Positions 1-7,241 of a stretch of DNA of 64,000 nt are shown one piece after another. Both the position numbers and the translations under genes were made by a program. This DNA is from Alphaproteobacteria bacterium (GTDB lineage: Bacteria; Pseudomonadota; Alphaproteobacteria; Caulobacterales; Aquidulcibacteraceae): contig JAGWZE010000014.1 of assembly GCA_018969015.1 (NCBI GenBank), positions 21,772 through 85,771 on the forward strand. Reading direction: 5' to 3'. Numbering within the stretch: position 1 is the first letter of the stretch; every line of letters begins with the position of its first letter. The notes below the pieces were generated by a model, which searched no databases, was not told the DNA's origin, and saw only the letters and a program-made list of their open reading frames with translations.

Positions 1-2
1 CG

Positions 3-440
3 CCGCCGCCGCCGCCGGATCGTCCGCCGCCGCCGCCGCCGCCGGCCATGCGTACGGTCGTCAATGAGGACGCGCCGCCGGTGTTCACGGACATCCCCGT
101 GGCGCCGCCTGCGCCGCCCGCGCCGCCGGCTCCGCCCGCGCCTCGGGTGATCTCGAACCCGACCTGGATCAAGCGTCCGGGCGCGCGCGAGTTCGACCGC
201 TACTATCCGTCCCGCGCCGCCGAGCGTGAGAAGGAAGGCCGCGTCGTTCTCGATTGCACGGTCAACGCGAACGGCACGATCAACTGCCGCGTCGCGTCGG
301 AAGATCCTTCGGGCTGGGGCTTCGGCGAAGCCGCGGTGAAGATCTCGCGATCGTTCCAGATGGCGCCGCAGACGGTCGACGGTCGTCCGGTCGACGGCGG
401 GACGGTCACGGTGCCGATCACGTTCCGCCTCGGCGGCTGA
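3..440 (+). CDS. TonB C-terminal-domain protein (5' end outside window)
   Basis: The frame is open to the left edge with no stop, so the true start lies upstream; the ATG at 48 sits inside a proline-rich stretch and is unlikely to be the start. The visible part has a long Pro/Ala linker encoded by CCG repeats, then a C-terminal domain with the TonB pattern: a YPSRAAEREKEGRV segment, a GxVxLxCxVxxxGxxxxC strand pair, and a VDGRPV...TVPITFRL ending. TonB-type proteins span the periplasm on a Pro-rich linker and pass proton-motive-force energy to outer-membrane receptors. The N-terminal membrane anchor is not visible, so it could instead be a periplasmic TonB-like domain protein. No exbB/exbD is seen nearby. 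Confidence 0.7.
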   Translation, partial: PPPPPDRPPPPPPPAMRTVVNEDAPPVFTDIPVAPPAPPAPPAPPAPRVISNPTWIKRPGAREFDRYYPSRAAEREKEGRVVLDCTVNANGTINCRVASEDPSGWGFGEAAVKISRSFQMAPQTVDGRPVDGGTVTVPITFRLGG

Positions 441-619
441 TCACCACCGGACGCTGATCCGCAATTTCGACGGAATCACCCGTAAAGGGTTCTTGGTCGG
501 CGCGCCGTCGTTCTTCGGATCGACAGCGCGCCGCGCCGTTTCGACGGGCGGACGCCCGCGATGCGGCGGCATACATCGCCCTCCAAGGGCGAGCGCGAAA
601 CGCAGGGAGAGGTTCGACG

Positions 620-1033
620 ATGAAGCATGTGTTCAGCGCTGCGGCGCTTTTCGTTCTGGCCGCCGCGCCGGCTCTGGCGCAGACGACGACTCCCGCGCCG
701 ACGACGCCGGCGCCGGCCGCCGCCGCGCCGTCGACGTGCCCGGCGATGCCCGCCGCGCCGCCCGCGTTGCCGGTCGACGGAACCGCCGCGAAGCAGGCCG
801 ACATGATGAAGGGTCAGGAAGCGTTCAACACCTGGATCGCCGCCGCGCGTCCGGCCGTTGAGTGCCGCCAGAACGAAGTGAAGGCGATGAACGCCGAACT
901 GCTGGCGATGCAGGCCAAAGTGAAGGCCCGCGCCGAGCAGTACAATCCCGACGTCGCCAACTACAACGGCGTGGTCGACAAGTGGCGCATCGTGGTCGAG
1001 GCCTATCAGGCCAAGACGGCGAAGAAGAAGTAA
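620..1033 (+). CDS. Small secreted protein of unknown function
   Basis: 137 aa. A typical Sec signal peptide (MKHVF followed by a hydrophobic Ala-rich core) probably is cleaved after ALA near residue 20. It is followed by a low-complexity Thr/Ala/Pro stretch (about 21-60) and a helical C-terminal half (about 60-137) with two cysteines, one in CPAMP near residue 40 and one in VECRQNE near residue 82, which could form a disulfide in the periplasm. The protein ends in a lysine-rich tail. An AGGGAGAGG Shine-Dalgarno-like stretch lies just upstream of the ATG, and a strong intrinsic terminator follows. I do not recognise the family. Confidence 0.8.
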   Translation: MKHVFSAAALFVLAAAPALAQTTTPAPTTPAPAAAAPSTCPAMPAAPPALPVDGTAAKQADMMKGQEAFNTWIAAARPAVECRQNEVKAMNAELLAMQAKVKARAEQYNPDVANYNGVVDKWRIVVEAYQAKTAKKK

Positions 1034-1072
1034 GACCTCGCCCGCGGCAGCGGGCGCGGATGATGATCGAAG

Positions 1073-1109
1073 CGGCGGCGATCCGAAGGGGTCGCCGCCG
1101 TTTTCGTTT
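1073..1109 (+). terminator. Rho-independent terminator after the 137-aa secreted protein gene
   Basis: A 12-bp stem (1073-1084 pairing with 1089-1100, one T-G wobble), a 4-nt GAAG loop, and a TTTTCGTTT tract directly after. It is 40 bp downstream of the stop codon at 1033, on the same strand. Confidence 0.85.
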
Positions 1110-1137
1110 GCGCGGCGGCGGGTGAAGACGCGGGCAT

Positions 1138-1234
1138 CCGTCATCCTCGGCGCGCCGCAGGCGTGCCGGGGATCCAGGGATCGTGCTGCGCTCGCTGGAT
1201 CCCCGGCCTCGCTCCGCTCGGCCGAGGATGACGG
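1138..1234. repeat. Extragenic palindromic repeat, family 1, copy A
   Basis: 97-bp imperfect palindrome whose outer arms carry CGTCATCCTCGG / CCGAGGATGACG and whose inner arms carry CCGGGGATCCAG / CTGGATCCCCGG. Its left half (1138-1177, 40 bp) is the exact reverse complement of the right half of copy B (41255-41294). It lies in the gap between a terminator and the next gene. Related copies are at 41198-41294 and 62268-62360. Confidence 0.85.
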
Positions 1235-1303
1235 GCGCCCGCGCCGGCCTCTTGACCGCCGCTGGGTCAGGCGCGCTTCCTCGTGTGACACAAGGAGGAA
1301 ACC

Positions 1304-2194
1304 ATGGCTCGCCGCACCACGCTCGAAACCGTCCTGATCGATGTCGAGGCCAATGTCGCCACGATCACGCTGAACCGTCCCGACAAAATGAACGCCTTCA
1401 CCGGGCAGATGATGCTCGACCTCATCCAGGCGTTCGACATCACCGACGGGGACGATGACGTCGGCGCGGTGATCGTGACGGGCGCGGGCCGCGCGTTCTG
1501 CGCCGGCGCCGATCTTTCGGCGGGCGCGAAGACGTTCGACTACGAAGCGCGCGATGATCGTCCCGAGCGGGGCGGCAAGGAGTCGCTCGAGTATCTGCGC
1601 GATGGCGGCGGTCGCCTGACGCTGCGCATCTTCGAGAGCGTGAAGCCCGTGATCGCGGCGGTGAACGGCGCGGCCGTCGGCGTCGGCGTCACGATGCAGC
1701 TGCCGATGGACATCCGCATCGCCTCCGAGGACGCGAAGTTCGGCTTCGTCTTCGCGCGGCGCGGCATCGTGCCGGAAGCGTGCTCGTCCTGGTTCCTCCC
1801 TCGCCTCGTCGGCATCTCGACGGCGCTGGAGTGGTGCTATTCGGGCCGCGTGTTCACGGCGCAGGAAGCGCATGCGCGCGGGCTCGTGCGCTCGCTGCAC
1901 GCGCCCGGCGATCTGCTCGGCGCCGCGCATGCGATCGCGCGCGAGATCGTCGACAACACCGCGCCGGTTTCGGTGTCGCTGACGCGCCAGATGCTGTGGC
2001 GCATGCTCGGCGCCGATCATCCGATGGAGGCGCACAAGGTCGACAGCCGCGCGATCTTCGAGCGGGGCAAGCAGGCCGACGCGAAGGAAGGCGTGATGTC
2101 CTTCCTCGAAAAGCGGGCGCCGAAGTATCCCAACAAGGTGTCGAAGGACATGCCGTCCTTCGTGCCGTGGTGGTCGCAACGTCCGTTTGAGTAA
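1304..2194 (+). CDS. Enoyl-CoA hydratase/isomerase family protein (crotonase fold)
   Basis: 296 aa. The N-terminal part has the crotonase signature: LNRPDKMNAF near residue 25, an oxyanion-hole segment GAGRAFCAGADLS near residues 62-74, and the second oxyanion strand NGAAVGVGVTM...DIRIAS near 118-140. A probable catalytic acid is in RRGIVPEACSSW near 155-165. A C-terminal helical region follows (to KYP...VPWW). These enzymes act on acyl-CoA thioesters in the cytoplasm, usually adding water across a 2-enoyl-CoA in beta-oxidation. The exact substrate cannot be told. The start is fixed by an AAGGAGG ribosome binding site at 1292-1298. It stands alone, with the next gene convergent. Confidence 0.9.
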   Translation: MARRTTLETVLIDVEANVATITLNRPDKMNAFTGQMMLDLIQAFDITDGDDDVGAVIVTGAGRAFCAGADLSAGAKTFDYEARDDRPERGGKESLEYLRDGGGRLTLRIFESVKPVIAAVNGAAVGVGVTMQLPMDIRIASEDAKFGFVFARRGIVPEACSSWFLPRLVGISTALEWCYSGRVFTAQEAHARGLVRSLHAPGDLLGAAHAIAREIVDNTAPVSVSLTRQMLWRMLGADHPMEAHKVDSRAIFERGKQADAKEGVMSFLEKRAPKYPNKVSKDMPSFVPWWSQRPFE

Positions 2195-2205
2195 GGCTGC
2201 CGCGC

Positions 2206-3480
2206 CTATTCGAGCGCGGGCGGTTCGAGCCGCCAGATCGGCGTGAACAGCGCGAGCGCAAGAGCGCTCGCGCCCAGCCCGACCGCCGGTACGAGCGCCA
2301 CCCAGCCCGCGCCGAGGCCGAAGCTTTTCAGAACGTCGAAGCCGATCCCGACGAGCGCGGATCCCAGCGGCGCGCCGCCCATGAAGCCCATCGCGTAGAC
2401 GGCGATCACGCGCCCGAGGAATTCGGGCTCGGCGTTGGCCTGCGTGATCGTGCGGCTCATCGCGATCGCCACGCCCGCGCCGCCGCCGACGAGGATCGTG
2501 GAGAGCGCAAAGCCCCAGAGCGGCTTGTCGATCGCCAGCGTCGCGAACACGACCGCGCCGAGCAGGTGGCAGATCAACAGCGCGCGGCCGGGCCGGCGCA
2601 GGGGGCGCACGCGGCCCAGCACCACCGCGGAGACGAACGAGGCGCCCCAAAAGCAGGCATAGAGCGCGCCGAGCTCGGCGGCGCCGCCGCCGTAGACCTC
2701 GCGAATGATCAGCGGAAACAGCACCTGGAACGCGCCGACGATGAAGACGCCCACATAGGCGGCCGACCACAGCATCGATCCGATGATGGGGTGGGTGAAC
2801 GCGTAGGCGAGGCCTTCGCAAATCTCGGCGAGCGCCTGGGCCGGGCGGCGCGGCCGCTTCGCCGGCTTCGGCGCGCGCAGTTTCAGCGCCAGCGCCGCCG
2901 CGCCGACGACCGCGAGCGCCTGGCAGACGAGCAGCGGCGCGGAGCCGAACCGGTCGGCGAGGCGCGCAACGAGAATGCCGACGATCTGCGCGCCGATCTG
3001 CACCGCGGTCGTCACCGTCGCGGCCTGCGCGAGCGAGACCTTGCGTCCGGCCGCGGCTTCCCGGTCGACGACTCCGTTCAGCGCCGCGTCGCGCAGGGGC
3101 TGCATGAAGGCCGCGAGCGAGCCCATCACCACGCCATAGGCCAGGAGCAGCGGGAAGGTCATCGCGCCGGCGGAGATGAGCGCGGACATGACGAGGGCGG
3201 GCACGGCGAACGCGATCTGCAGGCCGGCCAATGTCGGTCCCGCCTGCGCGCGCTCGGCCACCAGACCGCCGAACAGCAGCAACGCGAACATCGGCGCCGT
3301 CAGCGCCGTCTGCGCCGCGCCGACCTCCGCGCCGCCTTGCGCCAGATCGAACGTAACGATCGACGGGTAGAGAACGAATTGCAGTCCAAAGGCGAAGAAA
3401 TACAGCGCGACGAGACCGTAATAGATCTCGAGTTCGCCCAGCCCTTTCGGCAAGCCATCGGGCCGCGTGTTTGCGCTCAT
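2206..3480 (-). CDS. MFS transporter
   Basis: 424 aa if started at the ATG at 3480 (protein MSANTRPDG...). The frame remains open further upstream, but that extension is low-complexity and has no signal or domain. About 12 hydrophobic segments are arranged as in the major facilitator superfamily, with the basic loop after TM2 replaced by a short VAERAQAG loop and a central cytoplasmic loop KLRAPKPAKRPRRP near residue 200. The pattern resembles the MFS_3 (EntS-like) exporter group. It would act in the inner membrane as a proton-coupled exporter of an unknown small molecule. It is convergent with the enoyl-CoA hydratase gene and divergent from the DUF2336 gene, with an 88-bp shared promoter region. 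Confidence 0.85.
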   Translation of the reverse strand: MSANTRPDGLPKGLGELEIYYGLVALYFFAFGLQFVLYPSIVTFDLAQGGAEVGAAQTALTAPMFALLLFGGLVAERAQAGPTLAGLQIAFAVPALVMSALISAGAMTFPLLLAYGVVMGSLAAFMQPLRDAALNGVVDREAAAGRKVSLAQAATVTTAVQIGAQIVGILVARLADRFGSAPLLVCQALAVVGAAALALKLRAPKPAKRPRRPAQALAEICEGLAYAFTHPIIGSMLWSAAYVGVFIVGAFQVLFPLIIREVYGGGAAELGALYACFWGASFVSAVVLGRVRPLRRPGRALLICHLLGAVVFATLAIDKPLWGFALSTILVGGGAGVAIAMSRTITQANAEPEFLGRVIAVYAMGFMGGAPLGSALVGIGFDVLKSFGLGAGWVALVPAVGLGASALALALFTPIWRLEPPALE

Positions 3481-3568
3481 CGTCCACCTATGGCGCCCAA
3501 ACGACGGGCCGCCAATGCCGATCGACGCGTTAACGACATCCTTACGCTCCACGCGCGAACAATGACCG

Positions 3569-4753
3569 ATGGTGCAGCCTCTCGAGCTCCAGGCGCCGCC
3601 GGACGACCCGGACGCGGCCCCCGCAGCCGCCGCGCGGCTCGCCATTACCGAGCGTCTGTGCGAGGTCGTCGCGTGGCCCTCCACGCGCATCTCGCAGCAT
3701 GAGCGGCAGTTGGCGGGCGACCTGCTCGTCGGGCTGTTGAAGTTCTGCCCGGAGGCCACAAGGCGGTCATGCGCGCAGCGGCTCGTCGGCATCGTCGATG
3801 CGCCGAAGCCCGTTCTGCGCTATCTCGCGCGGGACGAAATCTCGATCGCCGAGCCGTTGCTGCGCGAGTCGAAATCGTTCGACGACCTCGACCTGATCGA
3901 GACCATCCGCGTCGCCACGCCCGGGCATGTCGAGCTCATCGCGCAGCGCAAGCAGGTCAGCGAAACGGTCACCGACGCGATCGTGCGCCGAGGCGTCCTC
4001 AGCGCGATCGAAGCCATGGCGGCCAACGCCAACGCCCGTATCGCGGCGTCGACCATGGACGTGCTCGTGCGCGTCTCCCGCGAACACCCGACGCTCGCGG
4101 CGCTGCTGGCGCGGCGCGAGGAACTGCGGATGGCGCAGGGGCTGACGCTGTTCTGGTGGTCGAGCCGGGAGGCGCGCACCGCGATCCTGCGCCGCTTCGC
4201 GATCGACCGCGTCACGCTGCTGGCCGAGATGAAGGAGCTGTTCGCGCTCGCCGCGACGCCCGCGATCGCCGATCCGGAAGTGCGCAAGGCGCTGCAGTTC
4301 ATCGAGCGCCGTCAGCGGGCGCGCCACAGCTCGTCGGTGACGGGGGCGACGACGGTCGAGGCGCTGCTCGACGCCATCGCCGCGCAAGGCGGGTTGAGCC
4401 GGGCGCTGGTCATCGATCTGGCCCGCATGTGCGGCGTGCGGCCCGCTACGTGCGCGCGCATTCTCGTGGACCGCGGCGGCGAGCCGCTGGCCGTGCTGGC
4501 CAAGGCGATCGGGCTCAAGCGCGAGTCGTTCGCGAAGCTGTGGCGATTGGCGCGGTCACGCGACGTGGCCGGCTTCGAGCCGGTCTCGATCCTCTACGAG
4601 ACGTTGTCCGCCACCAAGGCGCAGACTGTGCTGCGCTATTGGGACTGGGGCCTGACGGCCGGCGCCGAATCGGGCGCGGGCGAGACCGACGAGGATATGG
4701 ACCTCGCGCCGGCGCGCCGCTTCTTCTCGCTCGTGCGCGCGCAAGAGCTGTGA
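3569..4753 (+). CDS. DUF2336 domain-containing protein (first of two)
   Basis: 394 aa, all-helical, no signal peptide or membrane segment. It matches the alphaproteobacterial DUF2336 pattern: an N-terminal region with a TRISQHERQLAGDLL motif, repeated helical (HEAT-like) segments with ARDEISIAEPLLRES (about 85-105), and a C-terminal part with ARMCGVRPATCARILVDRGGEPLAVLAKAIGL (about 285-325). A paralogue is at 21203-22297, which shares the ISIAEPLL-like/VSETVTD-I/V-VDRG sequence layout. Function unknown; probably a cytoplasmic scaffold or regulator. The upstream gap (3481-3568) holds TTAACGACATCCTTAC, which resembles but does not match a CtrA box. Confidence 0.85.
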   Translation: MVQPLELQAPPDDPDAAPAAAARLAITERLCEVVAWPSTRISQHERQLAGDLLVGLLKFCPEATRRSCAQRLVGIVDAPKPVLRYLARDEISIAEPLLRESKSFDDLDLIETIRVATPGHVELIAQRKQVSETVTDAIVRRGVLSAIEAMAANANARIAASTMDVLVRVSREHPTLAALLARREELRMAQGLTLFWWSSREARTAILRRFAIDRVTLLAEMKELFALAATPAIADPEVRKALQFIERRQRARHSSSVTGATTVEALLDAIAAQGGLSRALVIDLARMCGVRPATCARILVDRGGEPLAVLAKAIGLKRESFAKLWRLARSRDVAGFEPVSILYETLSATKAQTVLRYWDWGLTAGAESGAGETDEDMDLAPARRFFSLVRAQEL

Positions 4754-4839
4754 GCGACTCACCGGCTCAACTGGCGAATCCGTCACCACATCGTTAAGAC
4801 CGGTCGCGACGCCACGGCGTCACGCGGAGGTCGTCGGCC

Positions 4840-5328
4840 GTGATCCAAGGCCTGTTTCTCGCGCTGGCGCTCGCCGTGCTTTGGGCGGTGCTGGCGCCGG
4901 CGTCCGGTGCGCCATTGACCGCCGCGATGCTGATCGCCGGCGGGATCAGCGTCGTCGTCGTCACCGCGTTGACGGCGCGCGCCGGGCTCTTGAGCGGGCG
5001 CGCGGGCGCGGCCGTGGCCGTGACCCTTGCGGACGCCGCGCGCGCCGCGGGCGCCGCGCCGATGTCGGCGTTGCGCGTGCTGGCGCGCGTCGTCGCCGGC
5101 CCCGCGCCGCGGCCGGCCCTCGTGATCGTGCAGGTGCGCACGGCGGGCCAGGCGCATGCGGCGCGTGTGGCCGCCGCGCTCTCGCGCGGGGCCGATTCCT
5201 ACACGATCGATGGCGACGACAAGACAATGCTCGTGCACGTGCTCGACGAGCCGGCGACAAGCCCCGACGCCTTGCACGCGGTTGCTGCGCGGTTTGCGGC
5301 GCGCGACGCCAAGCGGTCCGGCGCATGA
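4840..5328 (+). CDS. mnhE: Mrp/Mnh antiporter subunit E
   Basis: 162 aa, GTG start. Two N-terminal hydrophobic segments are followed by a soluble domain containing ALRVLARVVAGPAPRPALVIV and a DSYTIDGDDKTMLVHVLD segment, typical of MrpE (a small subunit of the multi-subunit monovalent cation/proton antiporter). In canonical MrpE the last part reads as a short periplasmic/cytoplasmic beta domain with a 'H.ld' ending, as here. It is the first gene of a nine-gene operon; its TGA overlaps the ATG of subunit F (ATGA). The function is inferred from family and neighbours. Confidence 0.85.
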   Translation: MIQGLFLALALAVLWAVLAPASGAPLTAAMLIAGGISVVVVTALTARAGLLSGRAGAAVAVTLADAARAAGAAPMSALRVLARVVAGPAPRPALVIVQVRTAGQAHAARVAAALSRGADSYTIDGDDKTMLVHVLDEPATSPDALHAVAARFAARDAKRSGA

Positions 5329-5624
5329 TCGCCGCGGTCGCGTCCATCGGCGCCCTTCTGGTCGCCGCGCCGGCGCTGGTGCGCTTGTGGCGTGGGCCCA
5401 CCGCGGCAGATCGGCTGGCGGCGGGCTATCTCATCGGCATCGCGATCGCCGCCGCGCTCGCGGCCTGCGGCGCCGCGGCGAAGTCCGATGCGGTGGTGAC
5501 GCTCGCGATCGTGCTGGCGCTCGTGCAGAACGTGGTGTTCGTCGCCGCGCTCAAGGCCGCGCGGCGCAACTCCTATCAGCCGGCGCTGGCGGCGCTGCGG
5601 CGCGCGCGGGACTCCGCCGGATGA
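5325..5624 (+). CDS. mnhF: Mrp/Mnh antiporter subunit F
   Basis: 99 aa, three transmembrane segments. The MrpF hallmark after TM1, RLWRGPTAADRLAAGYLIG (about residues 19-37), is present, and the third segment ends in VVFVAALKAARR. It overlaps both neighbours by 4 bp (ATGA), so translation is probably coupled. It is a small membrane subunit of the Mrp-type Na+(K+)/H+ antiporter, possibly contributing to the cation path as described for Mrp complexes. Confidence 0.88.
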   Translation: MIAAVASIGALLVAAPALVRLWRGPTAADRLAAGYLIGIAIAAALAACGAAAKSDAVVTLAIVLALVQNVVFVAALKAARRNSYQPALAALRRARDSAG

Positions 5625-5956
5625 CAATCGATGCGGGCTTGATCGGCGCCGTCCTGACCGGCGCCGGGTTTCTTGCGCTGGCGATCGGCGCCGTCGGTCT
5701 CGTGCGGTGGCCGGACGTGTTCACGCGTCTGCATGCGGCGCATGCGGCGGTCGTCGTCGGCGCGCCGGTGGCGCTCCTGGGCGTCGCGATCGCCTCGCCG
5801 ACCTGGACGATCGCGGTGAAGGTCGTGGCGCTCGGCGCCGTGATCGCCGCGCTGGCGCCGACGGCCGTGCAAATCATCGGCGCGACGGCGCACAATTCCG
5901 GCGAAACCGCCCGCGTCGGCGACGGGCGCGAGACGCGGGGCGGGCCGACGTCGTGA
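5621..5956 (+). CDS. mnhG: Mrp/Mnh antiporter subunit G
   Basis: 111 aa, three membrane segments. It has the very characteristic MrpG signature GLVRWPDVFTRLHAAH (about residues 25-40) followed by a Gly/Ala-rich second segment. The start overlaps the stop of mnhF (ATGA), and its own TGA overlaps the GTG start of the next gene. The C-terminus is a hydrophilic tail rich in Gly and Arg. Confidence 0.9.
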   Translation: MTIDAGLIGAVLTGAGFLALAIGAVGLVRWPDVFTRLHAAHAAVVVGAPVALLGVAIASPTWTIAVKVVALGAVIAALAPTAVQIIGATAHNSGETARVGDGRETRGGPTS

Positions 5957-6882
5957 GCCTGCTCGATCTCGCCGTTCTCGCGTTCGCCGTGATCGGGGCC
6001 GGCGCCGCCCTGGCCGCCGCCGCCGCGCGCACCACGCTCGCCGCGGCCATCGCGCTGGGCGTCGCGACCTCGGCCGTGGCGGGCGTCCTTGCCCTGCACG
6101 ATGCGCAGCAGACGGCGCTGGTGGCCGTCACCTGGGGCGCGGGGTGTCTCGTCGTGGCGTTCGCCGCGGTGCTGATCGCGCCGGAGAAGGCGGCGCGGCC
6201 GCGGTTCGCGTTCGGCGCGGCGCTGGGCGTGATCGGCGCCGGCGCGCTGTTCGCCGCCGCCGCGGCCGATGCGCCGAGCCCCGCGGCGCTGGCGCGCACG
6301 GCGCCTGCAGAGGCGCCGGACGTCGTGGTCGTTCTCGCGCTCGTCCTGCTCGGCGGCGCGGGCGTGATGGCGCTGCTCGGCCACGGAGAGCGCAGCGCGC
6401 TGACCGGGCCGCGCGCCGCGCCGGGCGCGTTTCCCGGCCGCGAACACGCCGTCGCGCGCGGCGTGGGCAAGGGGTTGACGCCGGTGCTCGCGATCGTCGC
6501 GTTGGCGCTGGCGGCGGCGAACGGCGTCGGCGGCGCGGTGGCGGGCGGCGCGCTGCTCGGCGCTGCGCTGGCGTTGCATGCGCTGGTGTTCGGCCTGGAT
6601 GCGGCGCTGCGTCTTGCCCCGCCGCGTCTCGTCAGCGCCGCGGGGTGGGTCGGCCTCGGCGCCGTGCTGGCGCTTGGCCTTGCGCCTGGTCTGGCCGGCG
6701 GCGCCGCATTCGATCTCGCCGTCTTCGGCGGTTGGGCGAGCGCCGCGGCGGAGGGCGCGGTGCGCGCCGCGGCGCTGCTCGTGGCGTTCAGCGCCGCCGC
6801 TGCGGTGTTCTATGCGGTGGCCGCGCGCCTTGCGCCGCTGCCCGCGGCCGATGACGACACGCCGGGAGGCCGGCATGGCTGA
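5953..6882 (+). CDS. Fused DUF4040 (MbhD-like) and Mrp subunit B-like membrane protein
   Basis: 309 aa, GTG start overlapping the previous stop. The first ~85 residues (SLLDLAVLAFAVIGAG to AAVLIAPEKAARPRF) look like DUF4040/MbhD, the part that in classical Mrp sits in the C-terminal half of the large MrpA. Residues about 165-300 look like MrpB (KGLTPVLAIVALALAA...GGALLGAALALHALVFG). No separate MrpA is found, so this fusion seems to supply the MrpA C-terminal plus MrpB functions. Alanine content is extreme, so family assignment rests on short motifs and context. Confidence 0.65.
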   Translation: MSLLDLAVLAFAVIGAGAALAAAAARTTLAAAIALGVATSAVAGVLALHDAQQTALVAVTWGAGCLVVAFAAVLIAPEKAARPRFAFGAALGVIGAGALFAAAAADAPSPAALARTAPAEAPDVVVVLALVLLGGAGVMALLGHGERSALTGPRAAPGAFPGREHAVARGVGKGLTPVLAIVALALAAANGVGGAVAGGALLGAALALHALVFGLDAALRLAPPRLVSAAGWVGLGAVLALGLAPGLAGGAAFDLAVFGGWASAAAEGAVRAAALLVAFSAAAAVFYAVAARLAPLPAADDDTPGGRHG

Positions 6883-7240
6883 GATCATCGGACATGCGCC
6901 GTTCGCGCTTCTGGCGCTCGTGGTCGCCGCGTGCGCCGGCATGGCGATCGGCGGCGGCGGTATGTTGCGGCGCGCGCTCGGCCTGTTCGGCTTGGCGGTG
7001 GGAGCGGCGGCCTTCGCCGCCGCGCTGACAACGGGCGCGGGCGCGGGTGACCGCACGGCCTTGCCCGTGCTGGCGGCCGGCGCGACTGCGGCGCTGGTCG
7101 CGCTCGCACTCGCGATCCGCGCGCGCGAAGCCTATGGCGCGACCGACACCGCCACGATTACCGCGAAGGACGCGGCCGACGACGCCGCCGAGACCGCCGC
7201 CGACGCCGCGCCGGGCGCCGCTTCAGCGCGGAGCCGGTGA
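6875..7240 (+). CDS. mnhC: Mrp/Mnh subunit C-like (NuoK-like) protein
   Basis: 121 aa with three hydrophobic segments, at the position expected for MrpC and overlapping the preceding gene by 8 bp. The family's conserved DPLPQALVLTAIVIG stretch before TM3 is reduced to a DRTALPVLAAGATAALV-like sequence, so conserved polar residues of MrpC/NuoK are not evident. A C-terminal Ala/Asp/Thr-rich tail (about 88-121) is likely cytoplasmic. Assignment is by position and topology more than by residue conservation. Confidence 0.6.
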   Translation: MAEIIGHAPFALLALVVAACAGMAIGGGGMLRRALGLFGLAVGAAAFAAALTTGAGAGDRTALPVLAAGATAALVALALAIRAREAYGATDTATITAKDAADDAAETAADAAPGAASARSR

Positions 7241-7241
7241 C

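Noticed and set aside
1..41. CCG triplet run at the left edge as an independent repeat element.
   Set aside because: It is the coding sequence of the Pro-rich linker of the TonB-like protein.
476..3487. Very long open frames on the opposite strand of real genes (for example 476-3487 minus, 8561-12232 minus, 33086-36700 minus).
   Set aside because: They are Arg/Ala/Gly/His-rich with no domain, and lie antisense to well-supported genes. The high GC content makes stops rare in those frames.
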